Of a stretch of DNA of 64,000 nt, positions 1-8,263 are shown one piece after another. This DNA is from Dysgonomonas sp. 25. GTDB lineage: Bacteria; Bacteroidota; Bacteroidia; Bacteroidales; Dysgonomonadaceae. Numbering within the stretch: position 1 is the stretch's first letter; every line of letters begins with the position of its first letter. The position numbers and the translations under genes were made by a program. The notes beneath the pieces are model-generated. The model worked only from the letters and a program-made list of their open reading frames with translations, was not told where the DNA came from and searched no databases. The stretch covers positions 186,001 through 250,000 of the forward strand of contig NZ_QVMN01000004.1 in the NCBI RefSeq assembly GCF_010501075.1. Reading direction: 5' to 3'.

Positions 1-212
1 TAGCTGCCGCCCACTAAAATCCCGATAAATACGAGACCACTCCCGTATCGTTCCAGCGGCGGCATCAACGATTCCTCCGACAAAGGGCTCCATATAAGCC
101 CGAAAGTTATAGCGAAGAGGAGGACTAATAAGATCAGATGCCTGATTATCCTGTATTTAGGAAGTATCATTAGTTTTATAGCAGAGCTGTCTGTATTATA
201 TTTTTGCTGCAT
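1..212 (-). CDS. Membrane protein, probable LytS-type sensor (partial, C-terminus outside window)
   Basis: An open frame runs from an ATG at 212 off the left edge of the window. About 70 residues are visible. They hold a charged N-terminus (ILPKYRIIRHL) followed by a hydrophobic stretch (LILLVLLFAITFGLIW) that should be a membrane helix, and a second hydrophobic segment starts at the edge. The start lies 4 bp beyond the stop of the upstream LytS-like gene, so the two are almost certainly one operon. Paired LytS/YehU-family kinases are common in Bacteroidota, which is the reason for the family guess. The visible part alone does not prove it. An alternative start is the ATG at 170. Confidence 0.5.
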   Translation of the reverse strand, partial: MQQKYNTDSSAIKLMILPKYRIIRHLILLVLLFAITFGLIWSPLSEESLMPPLERYGSGLVFIGILVGGS

Positions 213-216
213 TGTT

Positions 217-1254
217 TTAATTCAATTCTAATGTTAGACCTATTTCACTTTCATCGGAAAGCTCATCATGTACTATATCTAATCCATACATGTTTTTGTA
301 TAGTGTTTCGAGCCTTTCCCTCACATTCAGTAATTCGATTTCCAGTAATGAAGAATCGATACCCGAAACTTTGAGGTCGGCCTTGAGCGTATGCTCTATA
401 ACGCTAATGTGGATGTCTATTTTTTGTTGTTCATTCTCCGGGCGAAAAGTTCTTATAGTACTCTGTATGTATGGCAGGAGTATGGATGGATAGACTTGTA
501 CTGCGGTTGTCTTGCCAGAAACAGTTACTGTATAATTGAATCTGGAAGAATAAAGTGCTTCTAAATTCAGGAAGTTTTTCAGGAAAGAAATCTCGGCAGT
601 TAACAGCACCTGTTCCCTCCGGCAATCGTATAATTGATAACGAAGCAGCAGGCTCAGTGTCATTAACATGCTGGACGATTTATCGGGATCGCTCTTTGCC
701 AAAGCCGCACTTTCGTCAAGGACTTTGAAGAAAGATGCGGGATGAATCTGTTCTTTCAGATGCTCAATCTGCGACAATCGTTGTTTCTTCTTCAGATCTT
801 GCAGATGTTGGTTCGATATTATCCAGCTTTTCAGGAAAACAGGAATAGTGAATCCCGATATACATAAGACATATACGATGAATGCAGAAAAATCATCCAT
901 TATGTAGGTGATAGAGAAAAGATTATCCTCGAAAAATATCAGCAGGACTATGTTGGGTATAATGTAAAAGATCAATGCTGCGACAAGTATGCAAATTATA
1001 AAGCGGAAATACTTACCCGTGAAGAGGTATTTAGGAACAAAAAAGCGGAGTAGCAGATATACTGCGCCCACATAGATGAGGATTGTCAAACCTACAATTA
1101 AGTATAACTTATTACCCAATACGGATGTAAAGCCATAAGTAATGATTGATTGGTTGATGGCTACAATAGAAAAGAAAAGAGTAAGGGCGATATACCTCCA
1201 TATACGAAATTGAGGTGTAAGCAGAAACTTATATATTAATGATTGTTCTTTCAT
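217..1254 (-). CDS. LytS/YehU-type sensor histidine kinase homologue with degenerate catalytic motifs
   Basis: Predicted inner-membrane protein of 345 residues with several N-terminal hydrophobic helices (about residues 20-145), a short coiled linker, and a His_kinase-type (PF06580-like) region from about 160. The signature that normally reads QINPHFLFN is QIHPASFFK at 169-177, so the phospho-acceptor position is Ala173, although a His sits two residues earlier. The N-box Asn region (normally ENAIKHG) reads QSTIRTF, and the DNGxG loop is not recognisable. The terminal NVRERLETLY motif of the family is kept. I infer a pseudokinase or signalling partner rather than an active autokinase. The frame is open up to an ATG at 1365, but I prefer the ATG at 1254. 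It begins in typical family style (KEQSLIYKFLL), and a near-consensus -7 box lies just upstream at 1275-1282. Confidence 0.72.
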   Translation of the reverse strand: MKEQSLIYKFLLTPQFRIWRYIALTLFFSIVAINQSIITYGFTSVLGNKLYLIVGLTILIYVGAVYLLLRFFVPKYLFTGKYFRFIICILVAALIFYIIPNIVLLIFFEDNLFSITYIMDDFSAFIVYVLCISGFTIPVFLKSWIISNQHLQDLKKKQRLSQIEHLKEQIHPASFFKVLDESAALAKSDPDKSSSMLMTLSLLLRYQLYDCRREQVLLTAEISFLKNFLNLEALYSSRFNYTVTVSGKTTAVQVYPSILLPYIQSTIRTFRPENEQQKIDIHISVIEHTLKADLKVSGIDSSLLEIELLNVRERLETLYKNMYGLDIVHDELSDESEIGLTLELN

Positions 1255-1274
1255 AAGCAAACAGGTTGAGGGCC

Positions 1275-1282
1275 TAAAGATA
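1275..1282 (-). promoter_or_regulatory. Near-consensus Bacteroidota -7 box for the LytS-like gene
   Basis: The minus strand reads TATCTTTA, one mismatch from TAnnTTTG, 21 bp from the ATG at 1254. It lies inside the longer open frame starting at 1365, which favours the shorter start. No clear -33 element is seen. Confidence 0.3.
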
Positions 1283-1481
1283 CACATTCCAACCAAGAGA
1301 AACGAAAGTGTGGAATCTAAACTTATCTTAAAAATAACAGCCTGTAATGACGTTCTTTGCTCCATTTCTTCCGCTTCTGGTACGTTTTCAAGAAGGTAGT
1401 CGGTAGAACGGTCATACTATTAGGAAGTTAATGATTTTTGTTAAAAGCTGATTTTTATTAGGCGAAATTAAAAATTATTCT

Positions 1482-1489
1482 TATTTTTG
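1482..1489 (+). promoter_or_regulatory. -7 box upstream of the secreted protein gene at 1591
   Basis: TATTTTTG matches TAnnTTTG and would give a leader of about 95 nt. No good -33 TTTG lies at the expected distance. Confidence 0.35.
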
Positions 1490-1590
1490 TTCTATACATT
1501 ACGAAAAATGGTACTTTACAGCATAGGCAATAGTGATATCAATAACTTAAATACATAAGAAATCAGTTTGAAGAAAATCAAAAAAATGTC

Positions 1591-2805
1591 ATGGGAAAAA
1601 TATCTTTTTTTACTAAAGTAGTATTCATTTGTACTATACTGCTTTTAAACTACACGTATTCCTATTCGCAAGTAACTATTGGTTCTGCACTTCCTCCGGC
1701 AGCGGGGGCTTTATTAGACTTGAAACAAAGCGAGCCGGATGCAGATAATGTTACAGCGGATAAAGGCTTTTTATTGCCACGTGTAAATCTTTTGGCGCAA
1801 GATGAACTGGATCCGATATTTCCGGGAGCAACAGACCAACAGAAGAAGGGTTATGTTGGTATGGTTGTATATCATGTCGGAAATGAAGATTTATGTTCCG
1901 GGCTTTACATTTGGGACGGATCTGAGTGGGAACGATATCCTGGCCCTTGTGGTCTCAAAAGTTCTACTATATTATCTTTTGGCTTTTCTGTCAATACGTA
2001 TGGATATTCAGCCGAGAGTTCTGCTTCAAGAGCACTCCTTTTCTCGCCGAATAATTTCGGGCAATTACCAACCAGTATTACAAGAAGCAATCCGTTTATA
2101 CCTCTTGGGCACTTAGTGATTGATGGGATGACAACTGCCAATTTCACCAACACATCTTATTTTCGCGCCAATCCGGATATCTTGATTGCAGGGCATCATG
2201 TTCATACAACTTCGACGGATGTTGTTAATGCTTTGGTGAACTATCTGAATAGTGGAGGTGTGCTGATCTTATTTGATGAGTATGGAGTCGAAGCGAATAG
2301 TTTAACTATAAGGTTGTTGAAGGCGCTCTTTCCGGCGGATGCATCGCAAATATCCCGATCTGGATTGAGTGGTCCCGGAGCAGTGTATACTATCTCATCG
2401 GCTATTGACGATGAGATAACCAATGGTCCATTTGGAGACCTGAGAGGCAAATATTGGGGAGAAGATTCTTCTACAACCTTCGGGATCAAAGGGATACCTG
2501 CCGGCAAGGCAGTTGTTTATAGCCAAGGGAATGTGGTTGGTAGTTCTACTAACTCCGACTATGCTTCGATATTCAGGCTGAAAGATGTTAATCTATTCTT
2601 TGTTGGCGATGGAGGGTTCTTGTCGAATCCGTCAACCACTATTGGCCCTACTCCTAGTGGTGCTACTGCTTGTCCTTTTGCAATAGATGAAGACTCTCAC
2701 CCTATTCCCCGAACAAATTATGGAGCTGGATACGTTGTTCAGAATTCTCAGCTATTTGCCAATATTATGTATTGGGCAGGGAAAAATGCTAAATCAAATA
2801 AATAA
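1591..2805 (+). CDS. Secreted protein with QVTIGS-type N-terminal module and glutamine-amidotransferase-like C-terminal region
   Basis: A 404-residue protein with a signal peptide (hydrophobic core VVFICTILLLNYTYSYS, cut before QVTIGS). Residues about 27-120 form a module also found in the products at 27172-29130 and 32735-34087: QVTIGS, then GALLDLK, a KGFLLPRV-like segment, and a WDGSEWE strand that resembles a surface-binding beta module. The rest differs from those two. A segment near 165-240 (GHLVIDGMTTANF, then PDILIAGHHVHTT, then LNSGGVLILFDEYG) looks like the Rossmann-like fold of DUF4350/glutamine-amidotransferase-like proteins, without an obvious catalytic Cys. It is probably exported to the cell surface or periplasm. 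Its function is unknown. A hairpin terminator follows directly. Confidence 0.75.
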   Translation: MGKISFFTKVVFICTILLLNYTYSYSQVTIGSALPPAAGALLDLKQSEPDADNVTADKGFLLPRVNLLAQDELDPIFPGATDQQKKGYVGMVVYHVGNEDLCSGLYIWDGSEWERYPGPCGLKSSTILSFGFSVNTYGYSAESSASRALLFSPNNFGQLPTSITRSNPFIPLGHLVIDGMTTANFTNTSYFRANPDILIAGHHVHTTSTDVVNALVNYLNSGGVLILFDEYGVEANSLTIRLLKALFPADASQISRSGLSGPGAVYTISSAIDDEITNGPFGDLRGKYWGEDSSTTFGIKGIPAGKAVVYSQGNVVGSSTNSDYASIFRLKDVNLFFVGDGGFLSNPSTTIGPTPSGATACPFAIDEDSHPIPRTNYGAGYVVQNSQLFANIMYWAGKNAKSNK

Positions 2806-2838
2806 TTCAAATATATGCCTTAACATTCTGTATAATGC

Positions 2839-2871
2839 AAGGGAAGCTGCTTCTACGGCTTCCCTTTTTTT
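2839..2871 (+). terminator. Rho-independent terminator after the secreted protein gene
   Basis: GGGAAGC (2841-2847) pairs with GCTTCCC (2858-2864) across a 10-nt loop, extended by AA/TT pairs and followed by a T run. It stands between this gene and the convergent GlxA-type regulator and may serve both. Confidence 0.8.
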
Positions 2872-2911
2872 ATCCTTTTCAACAATGTTGGCATCCCTGA
2901 AATATCCCGAA

Positions 2912-3916
2912 TTAACCCGATAGGGATGTCCTGAAATTCCGCCGGTATTCGGCAGGGCTTGTTTTGATATATTTGATAAATACCTTGCGCATGTTGTCGG
3001 GCGAACCAAGTCCGCACAGGGAAGCAATCTCTTTCAGCGAAAGCCGCGTATCGACCAGATAGCGGCAGGCTGTTTCGAGCCTTATTTTGTCGACGTATCT
3101 GGCAGGAGTAATCCCTGTCTCCCGCACAAAAACTCTTGCGAAATTGCGGGGACTCATGGATGTTTTGCATGCTAAGTCTTCTATTGTTATCGTTTCCTGC
3201 AAATGCTCCTGTATCCATCCGCATGTCATCTGAACCGGCTGATAATCGGTCTTTTGATAGTTCAGTACCGTGCTGTATTGCGACTGGCTTCCCGGACGTT
3301 TCAGGTATAGAACCATCTGTCGGGCAACCTCTAACGCCAAAGACTTATCGAGATCTTCCTCTACCAACGCCAATGCCAGATCCATGCCGCTCGATATTCC
3401 CGCCGAAGTGTAAATGTTACCATCCTTGATGAAGATAGGATGGTTATCCACCTGAATATCAGGATAAATATTCTGTAGGACAGGGCTTTTCTCCCAATGC
3501 GTTGTTGCTTTTTTATTGGCAAGGATACCCGCTTCGGCCAGAAAAAAACTACCCGTACATACCGAGCAGATACGGCGCGCAGTTTTCGATTGCCCGTTAA
3601 TCCATTTGAGGACATTCTTGGGTAGTTTGTATTGCTCTATCATCGAATTGGAAACTCCGGGAATAATTAATGTGTCGATAGGATAGTCGAAGGTTTTTAT
3701 ACTCTCCTGACATTCAATTGTTAAGCCGGAAGCTGTCCGGATATTCTTTTTTTTGTCGATGGACAAGCAATGTAATTCGTAGCTAAAATCCGTTTTGACC
3801 TTATTTCGCTGGATATACTCTATTGCTTGCGCAAAGACCTCATACGGCCCTGTTATATCCAGCAGTGTAGCTTGGGGGATAATCAGGAATGCGATATGTT
3901 TAACCTCTTTATTCAT
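2912..3916 (-). CDS. GlxA-family transcriptional regulator (DJ-1/PfpI domain plus AraC-type HTH)
   Basis: A 334-residue cytoplasmic regulator. Residues about 5-185 match the DJ-1/PfpI class I glutamine-amidotransferase-like fold: IAFLIIPQATLLDITGP at the start, and the nucleophile-elbow style motif ICSVCTGSFFLAEAG with Cys120, followed by TTHWE. Residues about 215-325 hold the AraC double helix-turn-helix, with TIEDLACKTSMSPRNFARVF for the first and LKEIASLCGLGSPDNMRKVF for the second. Such proteins usually activate nearby or catabolic genes in response to a small molecule bound by the N-terminal domain. It is divergent from the CoA-transferase gene with a 105-bp gap (measured to the ATG at 4022), so it may control that gene. 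That link is inference from position only. Confidence 0.9.
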   Translation of the reverse strand: MNKEVKHIAFLIIPQATLLDITGPYEVFAQAIEYIQRNKVKTDFSYELHCLSIDKKKNIRTASGLTIECQESIKTFDYPIDTLIIPGVSNSMIEQYKLPKNVLKWINGQSKTARRICSVCTGSFFLAEAGILANKKATTHWEKSPVLQNIYPDIQVDNHPIFIKDGNIYTSAGISSGMDLALALVEEDLDKSLALEVARQMVLYLKRPGSQSQYSTVLNYQKTDYQPVQMTCGWIQEHLQETITIEDLACKTSMSPRNFARVFVRETGITPARYVDKIRLETACRYLVDTRLSLKEIASLCGLGSPDNMRKVFIKYIKTSPAEYRRNFRTSLSG

Positions 3917-3922
3917 AGTTTA

Positions 3923-3930
3923 CAAATATA
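3923..3930 (-). promoter_or_regulatory. -7 box for the GlxA-type regulator
   Basis: The minus strand reads TATATTTG, an exact TAnnTTTG match 7 bp upstream of the ATG at 3916. The leader would be very short or absent. Confidence 0.45.
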
Positions 3931-3988
3931 TAATTTAAATGGCAGAATCGGACGTGTATTTGTCATTTATGCCAAAAGATATATGCGC

Positions 3989-3996
3989 TACTTTTG
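3989..3996 (+). promoter_or_regulatory. -7 box for the acetyl-CoA hydrolase/CoA-transferase gene
   Basis: TACTTTTG matches the consensus and lies 25 bp before the ATG at 4022. A TTTG at 3959-3962 is a possible -33 element, but its 26-bp spacing is long. The box lies inside the upstream-extended open frame, so it argues for the start at 4022. Confidence 0.5.
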
Positions 3997-4021
3997 CCTA
4001 TGGTCAACTAAACAAACAATC

Positions 4022-5506
4022 ATGGCAATAAGAAGAATTTCAGCAGCAGAAGCTGCATCATTGGTCAGGCACGACGATAATGTAGGCTTCAGCGGTTTTA
4101 CGCACGCCGGATGCCCCAAAGTGGTACCGCTGGAGATAGCCAGACAGGCAGAGCAGAAGCACGCAAAAGGCGAACCTTTTGCAATCGGGATTTTTACGGG
4201 CGCATCCACAGGTGATAACATCGACGGTGCACTCTCGAGAGCCAATGCCATCAAATTCCGCACACCCTATCAGACAAACAGCGATATCAGGAACGCTACC
4301 AACAACGGTTCAGTCAATTATTTCGACCTGCACCTTTCCACTTTGGCGCAGGAGTTGCGCTATGGTTTCTATGGCGAGGTAGATGTAGCCATAATCGAGG
4401 CATCGGATATAACGGAAGACGGAAAGATAGTTCCGACGTGCGGTGTAGGTCTTGCGCCCACCATTATACAAATGGCCAAACTGGTGATTGTCGAGTTAAA
4501 TCGCTGGCATCCTAAAGAGTTGCGGGGAATACACGACCTGCTGAATTTACAGGATCCTCCTCATCGCGAGGAGATTCATATTACGAATGTAAGGTCGCGC
4601 ATAGGCAAAGACTATATTCAAGCCGATCCTGCCAAAATAGTAATCGTAGAAACCAATGTCCCGAACGATGGCAGTAGCTTTGCCCCTATCGATGAGATTA
4701 CAGCAAAAATCGGCGAGAACACTGCTAATTTCCTCGTCGAAGAAATAAAGCGCGGCACTATCCCTCCATCGTTCCTTCCTATTCAATCGGGTGTAGGCAA
4801 TGTAGCCAATGCCGTTTTGGCAGCTATGGGAAGCAATAAAGATATTCCTGATTTCGAAGTCTATACCGAAGTTATTCAGGATGCAATCATCGATCTGTTG
4901 GAAAAAGGGCGCATCACATTTGCCAGTGGAGGAACGCTGACTGTAAGCAACCCGTATATCGAGCGTGTCTATCAGAATCTGCCCTTTTTCAAAGAGCGTA
5001 TTTTACTGCGAACCTCTGAAATTTCTAATAATCCGGAGGTGATACGCCGTTTGGGTATCATCTCCATGAATACGGCAATCGAAGCGGATATTTTCGGGAA
5101 TATCAACTCCACACATATCACAGGCAGTAAAATAATGAACGGCTTAGGTGGTTCGGGCGATTTTACGCGTAATGCTTATATCTCTATCTTCCTGACGCCC
5201 TCAACGGCAAAAAACGGGAATATCAGCGCCTTTGTCCCGATGGTGTCCCATAGCGACCACACCGAGCATTCGGTAAAAGTCATCGTTTCGGAATATGGTG
5301 TTGCTGATTTGCGAGGAAAGTCGCCTAAAGAGCGTGCTGAATGTATCATAGAAAATTGTGCGCATCCCGATTACCGCCCACTCTTATATCAGTATTTAGC
5401 AAGCGGAGCAAAAGGACAAACACCTGTAAATTTGCATAACGCATTTGCTTTTCATAAAGCTTTCATGGAAACGGGCAGCATGAAAAATGCTGTTATGTCA
5501 CTATGA
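4022..5506 (+). CDS. Acetyl-CoA hydrolase/transferase family protein (probable succinate or acetate CoA-transferase)
   Basis: A 494-residue cytoplasmic enzyme of the acetyl-CoA hydrolase/transferase family. It moves CoA between short-chain acids such as acetate, propionate and succinate. Visible motifs are GFSGFTHAGCPKVVP near the N-terminus, the CoA-binding loop GVGNVANAV (257-265), and YTEVIQDA with Glu283 as the expected catalytic nucleophile. The C-terminal part has VVSEYGVADLRGKSPKERA, which is typical of succinate CoA-transferases. In fermentative Bacteroidales such an enzyme closes succinate/propionate or acetate metabolism; the exact substrates cannot be read from sequence. The frame is open to an ATG at 3827, but that stretch overlaps the divergent regulator, so the start at 4022 (MAIRRISAAEA) is chosen. 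Confidence 0.92.
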   Translation: MAIRRISAAEAASLVRHDDNVGFSGFTHAGCPKVVPLEIARQAEQKHAKGEPFAIGIFTGASTGDNIDGALSRANAIKFRTPYQTNSDIRNATNNGSVNYFDLHLSTLAQELRYGFYGEVDVAIIEASDITEDGKIVPTCGVGLAPTIIQMAKLVIVELNRWHPKELRGIHDLLNLQDPPHREEIHITNVRSRIGKDYIQADPAKIVIVETNVPNDGSSFAPIDEITAKIGENTANFLVEEIKRGTIPPSFLPIQSGVGNVANAVLAAMGSNKDIPDFEVYTEVIQDAIIDLLEKGRITFASGGTLTVSNPYIERVYQNLPFFKERILLRTSEISNNPEVIRRLGIISMNTAIEADIFGNINSTHITGSKIMNGLGGSGDFTRNAYISIFLTPSTAKNGNISAFVPMVSHSDHTEHSVKVIVSEYGVADLRGKSPKERAECIIENCAHPDYRPLLYQYLASGAKGQTPVNLHNAFAFHKAFMETGSMKNAVMSL

Positions 5507-5528
5507 GCTTGTTTTAGAGGTAAATATA

Positions 5529-5558
5529 AAAGGAGGAATCTCAATGAGTTCCTCCTTC
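5529..5558. terminator. Bidirectional terminator between convergent genes
   Basis: AGGAGGAA (5531-5538) pairs with TTCCTCCT (5549-5556), with an inner CTCA/TGAG extension. On the minus strand it is followed by a T-rich TTTTATATTT. It ends both the CoA-transferase gene and the operon ending at 5581. Confidence 0.7.
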
Positions 5559-5580
5559 CCTATATTAGTTTGTATGTCGA

Positions 5581-6837
5581 TTAGTCGTCATCATCGTCAT
5601 CATCGTCATCATCGTCGTCGTCATCATCATCGTCGTCATCATCATCGTCGTCATCATCGTCATCATCGTCGTCGTCATCGTCGTCGTCATCTTCCCAATC
5701 ATCTTCATCCTCATCCTTTTCTTCCTCGTCCTCATCATAATCTCCTTCCAGTCCAGGGAAATCATCATCTTCGTTGATGTTTCCTGCGAGTATTTGTTTG
5801 AGGCTCGGATAAGAACCGATGTCGTCCATCAGGCGGTAAACCATGGCTGCATCACTTTTCGAACATTTGATTCCAAGCGAGTTGAGAGCAACATATACAT
5901 CTTCCCCGGCCGATGAGAAAGAGACATCGTTTTGATCGAAAATGTGGTTTGCCCGATTCATCAGATCTGTATACAACTTTTTCAGGAATTTTTCATCCTT
6001 CACTGCCTCTGCCAATCCGAATTCATTCATCAGGCATGCGGTATCATCTGCCTGCGACGAGTTTTGTATATTGATAAGCTGTGCTACAAGGAATGCAAAC
6101 GTTTCTTTGTCATCGAGGCTATATCCCCATTTCTCGATCAGTTGCGGAACGTGGCGGCCGCCATCCGATGCCGTTTTGAAGCGTCCTTTGTAGCTGTCTA
6201 TCGGCAGAATGCTGTCTACAAGGCGTCTGTACGAAATCAGGTATTGTTTATCAGCCAATGCGTTGGCAAAAGCGGCAATAGCACCGATAGGCATTTCTTT
6301 GTCGCGCATACGTGGATCTTCACTGAAGTTGATAGTCGTTACCATCGTAACAAACTCATTCACCAATGGGCGAAGTTCCGGAATAGCCGTTACAGCCATA
6401 TAGAATTCGTGCTCTACATCTCCCGATTTAGCAGCATGAGGAACGAATTTGCCATCTTTCACCGCACCGTAGTATACACCTTTGTCTTTTACGGCATCTA
6501 CATATTGGTGAGAGTTTTTTACATGTTTGGTCATTACTTCCTTCAGCGAGTTCGGGTCATTGAAATCAACGATGAACTGGTTGTCTTCCAACAGCACGCC
6601 GTCCACAGTTTTGGCATCGATGTCCTCCTGTGTTTCTTCCGTTTCTACTTTGTCGAACTCATAACCTTCCTGTATTTTCTTCATCAGCAGGGCATTGAAC
6701 GCGTTGGTGATTTCCTGTTGATCCGAAAAAGTTTTGGTTTCGGTATTACCTTCTGTACCCGATGTCATTGTGAGTCCGTTCAATTCGAGGAACCAAGTCT
6801 GTCCTTTTTTGTTTTTGTAAAATGTACGTGTAATCAT
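5581..6837 (-). CDS. WGR-like domain protein with a C-terminal run of 36 aspartates
   Basis: A 418-residue protein and the last gene of a four-gene operon. Residues 1-65 resemble a WGR domain (TWFLELNGLTMTSG, then KTFSDQQEITNAFNALLMKK), although the Trp-Gly-Arg triplet itself is not kept. The middle (about 145-350) is a helical region clearly related to the C-terminal half of the upstream gene product: compare PELRPLVNEF with PELHKKIIDF, and ALADKQYLISYRRLV with AMHDQKYIPKYIELL. After DEDEEEKDEDEDDWE the protein ends in 36 uninterrupted Asp residues coded by mixed GAT/GAC triplets. There is no signal peptide or membrane segment, so it is probably cytoplasmic. Function is unknown. The polyanionic tail could act as a DNA or RNA mimic or bind cations (inference). 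Confidence 0.8.
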   Translation of the reverse strand: MITRTFYKNKKGQTWFLELNGLTMTSGTEGNTETKTFSDQQEITNAFNALLMKKIQEGYEFDKVETEETQEDIDAKTVDGVLLEDNQFIVDFNDPNSLKEVMTKHVKNSHQYVDAVKDKGVYYGAVKDGKFVPHAAKSGDVEHEFYMAVTAIPELRPLVNEFVTMVTTINFSEDPRMRDKEMPIGAIAAFANALADKQYLISYRRLVDSILPIDSYKGRFKTASDGGRHVPQLIEKWGYSLDDKETFAFLVAQLINIQNSSQADDTACLMNEFGLAEAVKDEKFLKKLYTDLMNRANHIFDQNDVSFSSAGEDVYVALNSLGIKCSKSDAAMVYRLMDDIGSYPSLKQILAGNINEDDDFPGLEGDYDEDEEEKDEDEDDWEDDDDDDDDDDDDDDDDDDDDDDDDDDDDDDDDDDDD

Positions 6838-6869
6838 GTCTTAATTTTTTTATGTTTATAATACTTGTT

Positions 6870-8249
6870 TTATACGATATCGTCTAATCCCGGCAATGCC
6901 TGTTCGTTCATGAATTTGACTGCATTAGCCAGTTTATTTTCATCATAGTCTATTTCTACCGTATCCAATACCGGCGCTATAATACGCTCTATCAGTTGAT
7001 CCTGGCGTTCGCGCATATAGTAGTACGAATCCATCGAATCGTGCAAAAGGAATTTCAGGAATGTTTCTTTGCGCTGATCGTCCTGTACCAGATCCGGATC
7101 GAGGTTTTCGAATCCATGCTGTCCGTGTGCCGAGCAACAACGGGCTGCCATCAGGCGCAACGCATTGTCGTAATCGCGCCATTTGTAGATGATAGTCGCG
7201 ATCTGTCCTATCTGATATACTTCGTGATCCATATCCACAGCCCTCAAAAGTTCGATATATTTAGGGATGTATTTCTGATCATGCATAGCCAATGCATAGC
7301 CCGCATTCAAGCCCTTAGGCACTTCTTCGTTCAGCCATGCCCCGTCCGAATCGATAGCCAAGTCGATGAAGTCGATAATCTTCTTATGCAGTTCGGGGAA
7401 TTTGGCAGCTGCCTCGAAGAATGGTATTTCGCTTCCGTAGCCGACTTCCTCGTCGTCGAACTCATATTCTTCGAATTCGCCGTTTACTTTTTTACCGAAG
7501 GCTAAGCAATCGTCGAGTTCGTCGAAGTTGTCGATCAAACGGTTCAGTACGCGGCGTATCTTTTCTTTATTGTCCAACGGAACAACGATTTGCCAGTCAT
7601 CGTCTACGTCGTCGTAATCGTCGTGGTCTTCATCTTCGTATTGTTCCAGCTCTTTTTCCAACAATGTTTCTTCGTCATCGTCGTCTTCGAGCAGGTTCAT
7701 CACCGGATGATAAGTATTATTCTTGTAGCCCTCCTTATCCGATTCGTCGGGAACTTCCCCGTCGTAAGGTTTGATGTATTCGGCAAGCGCCATAAACTCG
7801 TCCAGCTCGTCCTTCGGGATGGCTGTCCCCGACATAATCAGTGTTCCCTTTTTCGCTTCGATTACTAATTGACAGGTAACCGTTCCCGGAGGTGTCTGCG
7901 GTACCGAAAGCGCCTTACACCATACTTCGAGGTCTTCGGGCAATTCGTCGCTTATATCCTGATACATACCTCCATACGTCTGAAAATAATCTTTTGCTGC
8001 CATATCCTTTGTGTGTACAACTGCTGTGATATAGCCGGGATTACTCACCGGCGGTTCCATCGATACATATCCGTCGGGACTTTTAACGAAAAGATAGTGT
8101 TCGCCGTCGATTTGCTGGTATTTCCTTTTTACATCCTGAATTTTGCTGTTGTAGGTTTTAGGGAAAAGGATATCCAATCCTGTCCCGAGCAATACAACAT
8201 GAAACGGCTTATCAAATAAGCGAGCGTCTTTGTCTAATTCTTTTTCCAT
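6870..8249 (-). CDS. Acidic protein of unknown function, paralogous in its C-terminal half to the poly-Asp protein
   Basis: A 459-residue soluble protein with no signal peptide. Residues 1-170 form a domain I do not recognise (FHVVLLGTGLDILFPKTYNS, then VKSPDGYVSMEPPVSNPGY, then GTVTCQLVIEAKKGTLIMSG). Residues about 185-225 are a highly acidic linker (LEDDDDEETLLEKELEQYED and following). The C-terminal region (about 265-459) aligns with the middle of the next gene's product. Conserved spots include the Pro-Glu-Leu helix, the DQKYI helix and the IYKW segment, so the two arose by duplication. The gene starts 14 bp after the ankyrin gene and ends 32 bp before the poly-Asp gene, so all are co-transcribed. 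Function is unknown. Confidence 0.75.
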   Translation of the reverse strand: MEKELDKDARLFDKPFHVVLLGTGLDILFPKTYNSKIQDVKRKYQQIDGEHYLFVKSPDGYVSMEPPVSNPGYITAVVHTKDMAAKDYFQTYGGMYQDISDELPEDLEVWCKALSVPQTPPGTVTCQLVIEAKKGTLIMSGTAIPKDELDEFMALAEYIKPYDGEVPDESDKEGYKNNTYHPVMNLLEDDDDEETLLEKELEQYEDEDHDDYDDVDDDWQIVVPLDNKEKIRRVLNRLIDNFDELDDCLAFGKKVNGEFEEYEFDDEEVGYGSEIPFFEAAAKFPELHKKIIDFIDLAIDSDGAWLNEEVPKGLNAGYALAMHDQKYIPKYIELLRAVDMDHEVYQIGQIATIIYKWRDYDNALRLMAARCCSAHGQHGFENLDPDLVQDDQRKETFLKFLLHDSMDSYYYMRERQDQLIERIIAPVLDTVEIDYDENKLANAVKFMNEQALPGLDDIV

Positions 8250-8263
8250 AATAGCTTTGTTGT

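Noticed and set aside
3827-4021. N-terminal extension of the CoA-transferase frame
   Set aside because: It overlaps the divergent GlxA gene and its promoter; family members start at MAIRR-like positions.
5487-5777. His/Arg-rich plus-strand frame of 96 codons
   Set aside because: It is the antisense of the poly-Asp tract; the GAT/GAC complement reads as His and Arg codons.
5932-6861. 309-codon plus-strand frame
   Set aside because: It is antisense to the WGR-like/poly-Asp gene, with no recognisable domain and no promoter.
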